Positions 35,208-42,402 of a DNA stretch of 64,000 nucleotides are shown piece by piece. Below the pieces are notes generated by a model. The model did not search any database and was not told the DNA's origin. It saw only the letters and a program-made list of their open reading frames with translations. A program made the translations under genes and the position numbers. The stretch comes from Kitasatospora sp. NBC_00458. Its GTDB lineage: Bacteria > Actinomycetota > Actinomycetes > Streptomycetales > Streptomycetaceae. How positions within the stretch are numbered: the stretch's first letter is position 1; every line of letters begins with the position of its first letter. The DNA is taken from positions 3,425,501 to 3,489,500 of the forward strand of contig NZ_CP107904.1 of NCBI RefSeq assembly GCF_036013975.1. Reading direction: 5' to 3'.

Positions 35208-35848
35208 GCGGCTTTCCCCGGCCGGGTGGTGTCGGCCAGGAAGCCGTAGGCGACCACGTTCCCCTGATAGCCGTGGTCCTCGCTGTATCCCCCGCCGCAG
35301 GTGATCACCCGCAGCTGGGCATCGGCAGCCTGGCCGTACACCCGGTCGTCCGGGAAGTCCTTTCGGTTGTGCACTTCGATGGCGTAGAGCTGGTAGACGG
35401 CGGTGCGGCCGTCCTCGCGGAGGATCTCGATGCGGTCCCCGCGGTGCAGCGCGCCCAGGTCGTAGAAGACGGCGGGCCCGCTGTCGTTGTCGACGTGTCC
35501 GGCGATGATCGCGGTGCCGCGCTGCCCGGGGGCGGCGCCGCCGCGGTACCAGCCGGCGAGGTTGCGGTCGGACTCCGGAGGGGTCTGGAGGTGGCCGTCC
35601 CGGTCGAGGCCGAGGCCGGTGACCGGGGCGTCGAGCCGGACGGCGGGGATCCGGATCCGGGTGGGCGCGGACGCCCCGAGCGGCGGCACCACGGAGACCG
35701 GGGCGAAGCCCGAGAGGGCCTGCCCGGCACCGGGCGCCGGGGGGAGGGCGCCGTGGCCGCCGTCGTTCAGCAGCCACGCGCCCAGCACGAGCGCGGCACC
35801 GACGGCCAGGGTGCCCGGCCACGGGCTCCTGCTCTGCTGGGCGCCCAC
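35204..35848 (-). CDS. Class F sortase
   Basis: A 214-residue membrane-anchored transpeptidase. One N-terminal helix (TLAVGAALVLGAWLL), then the sortase barrel with catalytic H118 (IIAGHVD) and C184 (LRVITCGGG). The usual Arg around ten residues after the Cys is not obvious: the local sequence is DHGYQGNVVAY. A GTG start at 35848 is chosen because GGGGAG lies 5 bases upstream; a TTG further up adds a polar stretch. First gene of the sortase-esterase-MprF-like operon. No LPxTG substrate is seen in the window. Confidence 0.85.
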   Translation of the reverse strand: MGAQQSRSPWPGTLAVGAALVLGAWLLNDGGHGALPPAPGAGQALSGFAPVSVVPPLGASAPTRIRIPAVRLDAPVTGLGLDRDGHLQTPPESDRNLAGWYRGGAAPGQRGTAIIAGHVDNDSGPAVFYDLGALHRGDRIEILREDGRTAVYQLYAIEVHNRKDFPDDRVYGQAADAQLRVITCGGGYSEDHGYQGNVVAYGFLADTTRPGKAA

Positions 35849-36286
35849 CGGTGCTCCCCTCTGGTGACGAGAAACCGGCTGCCGGTTCCTGGAGGTTTCC
35901 TGAGAACAATGCAACCGGATCGGACCTTATGCCACATCCATACGACGGTCGTACTTACTCCCCCCGATCGGCAGGGTTCGGCGGGGCCGACCTGCTCCGA
36001 GCGGGTGAGATGTCATCGCGACGACACCCGCCCGCCACCTGGCGGACGCCGGGAACCGCGGCGACCTCTTCATCGGACACTCAGGAACACCGTCCCGGTT
36101 GCACCATTGGGGCGATCAGTTCCGACCATCCGTGGTGAATCCTTGACCGATACCGACCGCATGCCATGCTGACCCCGTTCACAGGCCTATCACCGCATTT
36201 GTCCGACCGGACCGCCGTCCGGCTCGGACGGTCGCGCCCGCCTGCCGTGCCCCGCCTCCCGCGCACGCCCCACGAACGGAGTGACC

Positions 36287-37558
36287 ATGGACTCCCTCTC
36301 CCGCCGCACCCTGCTGGCCGCGGGTGCCGCCGGAGCCGCCGCCCTCGCGGCCGGCTGCGGCCGGACCGACGCCGAGGGGCTGCTGGGAACCCCGGACCCG
36401 GTGCCGGCCACCCCGGGGGTCGAACAGGCCGGACCGCCGACCGAGGCCGCGAAGCCGCCGGTCACCCTGCTCGGCGACGGCTCCACCTCCGACACCGGCC
36501 CGCAGCCCCACCAGCCCGCCCCCGAACGGCTCGCGCTCGGCGAGCGCCCGCCGCAGTTCGTGGTCTTCTCCTGGGACGGCGCCGGTGAACTGGACAACGG
36601 GCTGTTCGCCCGCTTCCGCCGGCTCGCCACGGAGCACAACGCGTCGATGACCTTCTTCCTCAGCGGCCTCTACCTGCTGCCCGAGTCCAAGAAGGACCTC
36701 TACCGCCCCCCGCAGCACAAGGTCGGCGCCTCCGACATCGGCTACCTCAGCGACCAGCACATCCACGACACGCTGGAGAACCTGCACGCCGCCTGGCTGG
36801 AGGGCCACGAGATCGGCACCCACTTCAACGGCCACTTCTGCGGCGCCACCGGCGTCGGCCAGTGGTCGCCCGAGGAGTGGGACCACGAGATCCAGCAGGC
36901 GATGGACTTCGTCACCAACTGGCGGACCACCACCGGCTTCACCGACCTCCCGGCGCTGCCCTTCGACTACCGCAAGGAGCTCATCGGCAGCCGCACCCCC
37001 TGCCTGGAGGGCCAGCGCAACCTGCTGCCCACCGCCGTCAAGCGCGGCTGGCGCTACGACAGCAGCGGCAACGGGACGCAGGTCTGGCCGCAGAAGATCC
37101 AGGGCGGCGCGCTCTGGGACCTCCCCCTGCAGTCCATCCCCTTCCCCGGGCACACCTTCCAGGTGCTCTCGATGGACTACAACATCATGTTCAACCAGTG
37201 CGGCAGCAACACCAAGGCCGACCCGGCGCTCCACCCCGGCTACCAGACCCAGGCCCGGGACGCCTACCTGATGGGCTTCGAGCGGGCGTACACCACCAAC
37301 CGGGCGCCGTTCGTCATCGGCAACCACTTCGAGGAGTGGAACGGCGGCATCTACATGAACGCCGTCGAGGACGTGCTCAAGGCGATCGCCGGACGGCCCG
37401 AGGTCCGGTTGGTGTCGTTCCGGCAGCTGGTCGACTGGCTGGACGCCCAGGAGCCGGCCGTGCTGCGCAAGCTGCAGGGCCTGGCCGTCGGCCAGGCGCC
37501 GGCCGGCGGCTGGGAGTCCTTCCTCGGCTCCCCCGCCCCGGCCGCCGCCGCGGGCTGA
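36287..37558 (+). CDS. Tat-exported lipoprotein, polysaccharide deacetylase family
   Basis: A 423-residue surface lipoprotein. The twin-arginine signal SRRTLLAAGAAGAAALAAGC ends in a lipobox (LAAGC). The NodB-like deacetylase domain has FSWDGAGE (metal Asp) and HEIGTHFNGHFC (H-x3-H). It ends in a short disordered tail. The likely substrate is cell-wall or extracellular N-acetylated glycan. ATG 36287 is preferred over GTG 36281 because GGAG sits 5 bases before the ATG. TTGACC about 140 bp upstream may be a -35. It converges with the MFS gene, with one base between stops. Confidence 0.9.
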   Translation: MDSLSRRTLLAAGAAGAAALAAGCGRTDAEGLLGTPDPVPATPGVEQAGPPTEAAKPPVTLLGDGSTSDTGPQPHQPAPERLALGERPPQFVVFSWDGAGELDNGLFARFRRLATEHNASMTFFLSGLYLLPESKKDLYRPPQHKVGASDIGYLSDQHIHDTLENLHAAWLEGHEIGTHFNGHFCGATGVGQWSPEEWDHEIQQAMDFVTNWRTTTGFTDLPALPFDYRKELIGSRTPCLEGQRNLLPTAVKRGWRYDSSGNGTQVWPQKIQGGALWDLPLQSIPFPGHTFQVLSMDYNIMFNQCGSNTKADPALHPGYQTQARDAYLMGFERAYTTNRAPFVIGNHFEEWNGGIYMNAVEDVLKAIAGRPEVRLVSFRQLVDWLDAQEPAVLRKLQGLAVGQAPAGGWESFLGSPAPAAAAG

Positions 37559-37559
37559 G

Positions 37560-38996
37560 TCAGGCCCTGCGGACCCGGCCGGAGACGAGCGCCCCCAGCA
37601 GCGCCACCCCGGTCATGACCAGGAAGATCACCGCGAACGCGGCGACCGAGCCGGTGCTCCCGGCACCGTCGTGGGCGGCGGCCGCCGAGCCGCCGCCCAG
37701 GGCCGCGAAGAGCACCCCGGACAGGCCCACCAGCAGCACGTTGCCGAGGGCGTCGCTCACCTGCAGCGAGGCCGAGTTGGCCCCGGCGTCCTCCGGCGCC
37801 GACAGCTTCATCATCAGCACGCTGACGCTCGCCACCGTCAGCCCCATCCCGATCCCGCCGACGCCCCAGGCGACCGCCGCCACCCAGGCCGGCACCGCCG
37901 GGACCAGCACCAGCGCGGCCCCCGCGATCGCCACCGCGGTCAGCACGAACCCGCCCCGGATCATCGCCTCGCGGTGGCGCTCGGCCCCCGGCCGGCCCTG
38001 GAGCCAGGAACCCAGCGCCCAGGAGAGACCGCCACTGGTCAGGGTCAGCCCGGCCAGCGTCGGCGAGAGGTCCCGCTCGGTCACCATCATCAGCGGGATG
38101 AACGCCTCGGCGGCGAAGAACGCCCCGGCCGCCACCCCGCGCAGCAGGATCACCGTCGGCAGCCCGCGCCCGGCCCGCAGCGTCCCGGTCGGCAGCAGCC
38201 CCAGCACGGCCGGCAGCAGCAGCGCCGCCCCCGCCGCCGCGGGCAGCAGGCCGAGCAGGTCCAGCCGCTGGCCCGCGTACTGCAGCAGCGCGGCGCCGAG
38301 CGCGGCCATCGCGGCCAGCCCGGTCCGGCGGCGGTCGAAGTCCGCGCCCTTCGCCACCGGCTGCTCCCGCTCCGAGCGACGCAGCGCCGGGCCCATCACC
38401 GCCAGCGGCAGCAGGATCAGCGCCGGCACGGCGAGGAAGACCCAGCGCCAGCCGAGGTGCTGGGTGACCGCCCCGGAGACCACCGGGCCGATGATCGAGG
38501 GCAGCACCCAGGCCGAGGAGAAGGCCGCGAACACCGCCGGCCGCAGCCGCTCCGGGTAGGCCCGGCCGACCACCACGTAGAGCGCGACGATCACCAGGCC
38601 TCCCCCCAGGCCCTGGACCGCGCGGCCCGCCACGAAGATCCACATCCCGGGCGCCGCCCCGGCCACCACCAGGCCCGCGCCGAACACCGCGATCCCGGTG
38701 AACAGCGGCGGCAGCGGGCCGCGGCGGTCGCACCACTGGCCGGAGACGACCAGTGCGAACAGCGTGGTGGTGAAGTAGCCGGAGAACGCGAAGGCGTACA
38801 GCCCCAGCCCGTCCAGCTCGCGGGCGGCCACCGGCATCGCGGTGTTGACCGCCGTCGCCTCGAAGGCCAGCAGCAGCACCACCGACACGATGCCGAGGGT
38901 GAGGGACCGGTAGCGGCTGCCGAGGACCCCTCCACCGGGGTCGGCCGGTATCGGGACGGGGGCGGGATCGACCGAGGTGGGGGAGGCAGTGGTCAT
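37560..38996 (-). CDS. MFS drug/solute exporter
   Basis: A 478-residue major facilitator with about 12-14 transmembrane helices. Motif A-type SGQWCDRRGPLPPLFTGIAVFG lies between TM2 and TM3; GRAVQGLGGGLVIVALYVVVGRAYPERLR covers TM4, and PSIIGPVVSGAVTQHLGWRWVF is a motif C-like TM5. It is probably a proton antiporter for drugs or metabolites. No regulator is adjacent. An acidic Pro-rich N-terminal tail precedes TM1. Confidence 0.88.
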   Translation of the reverse strand: MTTASPTSVDPAPVPIPADPGGGVLGSRYRSLTLGIVSVVLLLAFEATAVNTAMPVAARELDGLGLYAFAFSGYFTTTLFALVVSGQWCDRRGPLPPLFTGIAVFGAGLVVAGAAPGMWIFVAGRAVQGLGGGLVIVALYVVVGRAYPERLRPAVFAAFSSAWVLPSIIGPVVSGAVTQHLGWRWVFLAVPALILLPLAVMGPALRRSEREQPVAKGADFDRRRTGLAAMAALGAALLQYAGQRLDLLGLLPAAAGAALLLPAVLGLLPTGTLRAGRGLPTVILLRGVAAGAFFAAEAFIPLMMVTERDLSPTLAGLTLTSGGLSWALGSWLQGRPGAERHREAMIRGGFVLTAVAIAGAALVLVPAVPAWVAAVAWGVGGIGMGLTVASVSVLMMKLSAPEDAGANSASLQVSDALGNVLLVGLSGVLFAALGGGSAAAAHDGAGSTGSVAAFAVIFLVMTGVALLGALVSGRVRRA

Positions 38997-39074
38997 ACGT
39001 ATTATCGTAAGTGCCGTCCGGGCCGATGACCCCTGACCGTGGTCGCCACCGGACTCCGCCGCTGGACCTAGGGC

Positions 39075-39389
39075 TCAGTGCAGCACCTTGAGGCCCACCA
39101 CGCCGGAGACGATCAGCAGCAGGCAGCCGATCCGCGCCGCGGTCACCGCGTCCCCCAGCACGGCCATCCCGTACAGGGCCGTCCCCACCGCGCCGATGCC
39201 GACCCAGATCGCGTAGCCGGTACCGATCGGGATCGACCGCATCGCGTACGCCAGCCCGCCCATCGAGAGCGCGAGCGCCACGCCGAACACCACGGTCGGG
39301 ACCAGTCGGGAGAACCCCTTCGACGACTCCAGGGCGACCGCCCACACGGTCTCCAGGACGCCGGAAACGATCAGAACGAGCCAAGCCAT
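39075..39389 (-). CDS. gdx: SMR-family exporter of the Gdx (guanidinium exporter) type
   Basis: A 104-residue four-helix antiporter of the small multidrug resistance family. E13 in TM1 (GVLETVWAVALESSKGFSRL) is the shared proton/substrate carboxylate. IPIGTGYAIWVGIGAVGTALYG, with W62, matches the Gdx/SugE branch rather than EmrE. Gdx proteins export guanidinium, and the 5' leader carries a guanidine-III riboswitch, which supports that substrate strongly. GGAGGT lies 8 bases before the ATG. Single gene. Confidence 0.93.
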   Translation of the reverse strand: MAWLVLIVSGVLETVWAVALESSKGFSRLVPTVVFGVALALSMGGLAYAMRSIPIGTGYAIWVGIGAVGTALYGMAVLGDAVTAARIGCLLLIVSGVVGLKVLH

Positions 39390-39436
39390 GACGAACGCAC
39401 CTCCGCAGTCAGCAGCGGCCGGGTTGCCGCTGTGCT

Positions 39437-39476
39437 GCGCCGTCTTGTCGTCACCGGGTACGACGCGCTCGTCCGG
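39437..39476 (-). ncRNA. Guanidine-III riboswitch (mini-ykkC-III class)
   Basis: On the minus strand, 47 bases upstream of the gdx ATG, the 40-nt RNA shows the class landmarks in order: CCGGACGAG, GTACCCGG and ACAAGACGGCGC. P1 is CCGG/CCGG. The pseudoknot stem GCGTCGT pairs with ACGGCGC, with one G-U pair. This matches the published class III aptamer almost base for base, from memory of the family. In this class guanidine stabilises the pseudoknot and raises expression of the exporter. A TACGGT -10-like box lies ~30 bp upstream (39506-39511). Confidence 0.9.
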
Positions 39477-39545
39477 GGCGGCCGGGAAACGGCCACCTGT
39501 CTCCGACCGTAGCACACCCCGCCACACAGAATTTACAAATGGATA

Positions 39546-39575
39546 TTGACGTTCCCCCGCCCATTCCGCCAAACT
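39546..39575 (+). promoter_or_regulatory. Promoter of the leader-peptide/tRNA-Cys unit
   Basis: TTGACG (39546-39551), an 18-bp spacer and CAAACT (39570-39575). The predicted transcription start is near 39582, giving a ~30-nt leader before the Cys-rich ORF. It is divergent from the gdx riboswitch transcript. Confidence 0.55.
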
Positions 39576-39613
39576 GAATTCACCAACACGGCGAACGACG
39601 ACAGGAGTCGGAC

Positions 39614-39703
39614 ATGGACAGGAAGACGGCGGCCCTCGCGCCCCGCCCCTGCGCCACCGCTCCCCGGTGTTGTCGCGCCTGTCGCTGCTGCCGCTGCGCC
39701 TGA
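39614..39703 (+). CDS. Cysteine-rich 29-residue leader peptide
   Basis: A short ORF starting at an ATG with AGGAG about 7 bases upstream and ending at TGA 39701-39703. Seven of 29 codons are Cys, clustered in the last 17: CATAPRCCRACRCCRCA, interspersed with Arg. It begins 32 bp after the predicted transcription start and ends 29 bp before a tRNA-Cys gene, on the same strand. Runs of one amino-acid codon are typical of attenuation leader peptides, and polycysteine leaders that sense Cys-tRNA are known in mycobacteria. Alternatively it is a metal-binding peptide. No homologue is known to me. Confidence 0.6.
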   Translation: MDRKTAALAPRPCATAPRCCRACRCCRCA

Positions 39704-39732
39704 GTCGCACCCGCAGTCCAGTCACACCCCAC

Positions 39733-39804
39733 GGCCGTGTGCCCGAGTGGTTTAGGGAACCGCCTGCAAAGCGGTTTACACGGGTTCGATTCCCGTCATG
39801 GCCT
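39733..39804 (+). tRNA. tRNA-Cys (GCA)
   Basis: 72 nt with acceptor stem GGCCGTG/CATGGCC (one G-U pair), a D-arm with AGTGGTTTAGG, anticodon loop CCTGCAAAG giving anticodon GCA, T-arm GGGTTCGATTCCC, and discriminator U73, the cysteine identity base. The CCA end is not encoded. It is followed 6 nt later by a strong intrinsic terminator. Confidence 0.95.
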
Positions 39805-39810
39805 CCGTGA

Positions 39811-39855
39811 GAAGAATTGCCGGTCGGCACCGGATAAGCCGACCGGCAATTCTTC
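39811..39855 (+). terminator. Perfect 18-bp stem terminator after tRNA-Cys
   Basis: The arms at 39811-39828 and 39838-39855 (gaagaattgccggtcggc and its complement) are perfect, with a 9-nt loop. A T-rich stretch follows (gtgttctttt). It ends the leader/tRNA-Cys unit. A second smaller hairpin (ggccgg/ccggcc then gttttt) follows at about 39880-39903. Confidence 0.9.
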
Positions 39856-40038
39856 GTGTTCTTTTCGCATTCATTCCCGGCCGGTTTCCCCGGCCGTTTT
39901 TCCCGACTGGTTCTCCCGACAGGTCTTCCCGACGGGTCTCCCCCGGACGATCCGCCCAGCCGGTTCACCCCACCGGTCCGCCGCCGGCCGGTCCCCGGGA
40001 CGGGGACCCACGAGACGGCCCGCACGGCCAGACGGGAC

Positions 40039-40065
40039 GGCGGCCGGACCCACGGTCCGGCCGCC
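40039..40065 (-). terminator. Hairpin ending the molybdenum hydroxylase operon
   Basis: ggcggccggacc and ggtccggccgcc form a perfect 12-bp stem with a 3-nt loop, 10 bp past the stop of the large subunit gene. It opposes the tRNA-Cys terminator. Confidence 0.6.
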
Positions 40066-40074
40066 CCGCGGAGC

Positions 40075-42402
40075 TCAGCCCGCGACGGCGTCCTCGGGCC
40101 GGATCGGCAGCCGGCCGACCGGCAGGCCGGTCGCGGCACGGACCGCCGCGGCCACCGCCGCCGGGGCCGTCACGGCGGGCACGGCGCTGACCGCCTTCGC
40201 ACCGAAGGAGGCGACCACGTCCCGCTCCTCCAGCAGCGCCGCGATCCGGATCTCCGGGGTGTCCAGCGCCGTCGGCAGCCGGTAGCCGGTGAGCGAGGGG
40301 TTGACCAGCAGACCGCCCTCGGTACGCAGCTCCTCCAGCAGCGCCAGGCCGACGCCCTGGGCGACGCCCGCCTCGATCCGGTCCTCGATCTGGCGCGGGT
40401 TCAGCGCCCGGCCGACGTCCTGGGCGACGGTCACCTCGACCACCCGGACGGCCCCCAGCTCGATGTCCACGTCCACCACCGCACGCATCGCGCAGAACGC
40501 GATGGACACGAAGGCGTCGCCCTGCCCCGCCTCGTCCAGCGGCTCGGTCGGGTGCGGGCGGCACTGCGCGGTGGCCCAGAGCTCCTTGCCCTCCAGCGCC
40601 TCGGCGACCGGCATGCCGAGCACCCCGTCGTACGAGGTGATCTTGCCGTCGGCGATCTGCAGCAGCTCCACCGACATCCCGAAGTTGGCGGCGATCGGCT
40701 GGAGCAGCTGGTGGCGGACCATCAGCGCGGCCCGCTCGACCGCGCCGCCGGAGACCCAGGTGTGCCGGCCGCGGGCGGACGGCCCGGCCACCGACTGGTC
40801 GCTGTCGGCCGGCGCGATGTACACCTCGCTCACGCCCAGCACCGACTGCACGATCTGCCGGGCCAGGGTCGCGAAGCCGTGGCCGGCGTCGACCGCCGCG
40901 CAGATCACCGTCGCGTGGTCGCCGCTGACCCGGACGGTCGCCGTGGAGACCTCGTCCTCGCCCTCGGCCCCCAGCATGTGCACCATGCCCAGCGCGTAGC
41001 CGATCCCGCGGCGCACCGCCGCCGGGTCGCCGGCGCCGCCGGGCCCGCCCGGCAGCAGCCACTCGGCGTCCGGGTCGTCCACCGGCAGGGCCGGCAGCGG
41101 CTCCTTGGCGACGGCCTCCAGCAGCGCGCCCACCGGGGCCGGGCAGGTGACGGCCTGTCCGGTGGGCAGCGGGTCACCGGTGGCCATCGCGTTGCGGCGG
41201 CGGATCTCCACCGGGTCCACGCCGACCCGGGCGGCCAGCTGGTCCAGCTGCGACTCGTAGGCGAAGCACGCCTGGAGCGCGCCCTCGCCGCGCATCCGGC
41301 CGGCCGGCGGGTTGTTGGTGCGCACCGCCCAGGCGTCCACGAAGACGTTGGGGCAGTTGTACGGGCCCACCGAGAAGGCGGTGGCGGCGGCCAGCGCCTC
41401 GGCCGAGACGTCCGCGTAGGCGCCACCGTCCAGCAGGATCTGCGCCTCGACCTTGACCAGCCGGCCCTCGGCGTCGGCGTGGTGGCGGTAGCGCAGCAGC
41501 GCCGGGTGGCGCGAGGTGTGGGTGTGGAAGGACTCCTCGCGGGTCAGCGTCATCTTCACCGGACGGCCGGTGCGCAGCGCCAGCAGCGCCATGGTGACCT
41601 GGAAGGAGAGGTCCTCGCGGTCGGAGGTCGCGCCCGGCACCCCGGTGACCACCAGCCGGACCCGGTCCGGCTCCAGGCCGAGGCAGGCGGCCGTCCGGTC
41701 GCGGTCCCCGTGCGGGTCGGTGGAGGACAGGTGCAGCTCGACGCCGCCGTCCGGGCGCGGCACGGCCAGACCGGCCTCCGCCCCGAGCGGCGCCGGGTCC
41801 TGCCGGCCGACCTGGTAGAGGCCCTCGACGATGAGCTCGCCGGCGGCCTCCGGGTCCCCGGTGCGCAGCGGCAGGTGGCGGAACAGGTTGCCGTCCGGGT
41901 GCAGCGGCGGGGCGGTGAAGGCCTGCTCGGGGTCGGTGACGGCCTCCATCGGCTCGTAGTCGACGGCGATCAGGCCGACGGCGAGCCGGGCGGTGTCGGG
42001 GTGGTCGGCGGCGACCGCGGCGACCGGCTCGCCGTGGTGGCGGACCACGCCGGCGGCCAGCACCGGCCGGTCGGAGACGATCGGCCCGGCGGGCGCGCCG
42101 TCAGGAGTGCCGTCCGGTCCGGCGGGCAGGTCGGCGGCGGTGACCACGGCGTGCACGCCGGGCAGGGCGAGCGCGGCCGAGGTGTCGATGCCGAGGATCC
42201 GGGCGTGCGGGTGCGGCGAGCGCAGCACCGCGCCCCAGAGCAGGCCCTCGGCCCAGAGGTCGGCGGCGTACGGGTAGATGCCGAGCGCCTTCGGCAGGGC
42301 GTCGCTGCGCAGCGGGGAGCTGCCCAGCCCGAACGGCTCCGCCGTGCCGCCCTGGTCGCCGTCCTGCTGGGGTGCTGCGCCGATGTCGGTAGGCGACGTC
42401 AT
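40075..42402 (-). CDS. Molybdenum hydroxylase large (molybdopterin-binding) subunit, divergent
   Basis: A 775-residue protein of the xanthine dehydrogenase/aldehyde oxidase large-subunit family. It has an a/b-hammerhead domain (GIYPYAADLWAEGLLWGAVLRSPHPHARIL) and Mo-cofactor domains (TLTREESFHTHTSRHPALLRYRHHADAEGRLVKVEAQILLDGGAYADVS, MRGEGALQACFAYESQLDQLAARVGVDPVEIRRRNAM). Key active-site positions differ from the canonical enzyme: the Gln region reads AGHG (H508), and the catalytic Glu of the KAVGEPP motif is replaced, reading KAVSAVP (A740). The ATG overlaps the Fe-S subunit stop (ATGA). The reaction is therefore uncertain. Confidence 0.85.
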   Translation of the reverse strand: MTSPTDIGAAPQQDGDQGGTAEPFGLGSSPLRSDALPKALGIYPYAADLWAEGLLWGAVLRSPHPHARILGIDTSAALALPGVHAVVTAADLPAGPDGTPDGAPAGPIVSDRPVLAAGVVRHHGEPVAAVAADHPDTARLAVGLIAVDYEPMEAVTDPEQAFTAPPLHPDGNLFRHLPLRTGDPEAAGELIVEGLYQVGRQDPAPLGAEAGLAVPRPDGGVELHLSSTDPHGDRDRTAACLGLEPDRVRLVVTGVPGATSDREDLSFQVTMALLALRTGRPVKMTLTREESFHTHTSRHPALLRYRHHADAEGRLVKVEAQILLDGGAYADVSAEALAAATAFSVGPYNCPNVFVDAWAVRTNNPPAGRMRGEGALQACFAYESQLDQLAARVGVDPVEIRRRNAMATGDPLPTGQAVTCPAPVGALLEAVAKEPLPALPVDDPDAEWLLPGGPGGAGDPAAVRRGIGYALGMVHMLGAEGEDEVSTATVRVSGDHATVICAAVDAGHGFATLARQIVQSVLGVSEVYIAPADSDQSVAGPSARGRHTWVSGGAVERAALMVRHQLLQPIAANFGMSVELLQIADGKITSYDGVLGMPVAEALEGKELWATAQCRPHPTEPLDEAGQGDAFVSIAFCAMRAVVDVDIELGAVRVVEVTVAQDVGRALNPRQIEDRIEAGVAQGVGLALLEELRTEGGLLVNPSLTGYRLPTALDTPEIRIAALLEERDVVASFGAKAVSAVPAVTAPAAVAAAVRAATGLPVGRLPIRPEDAVAG

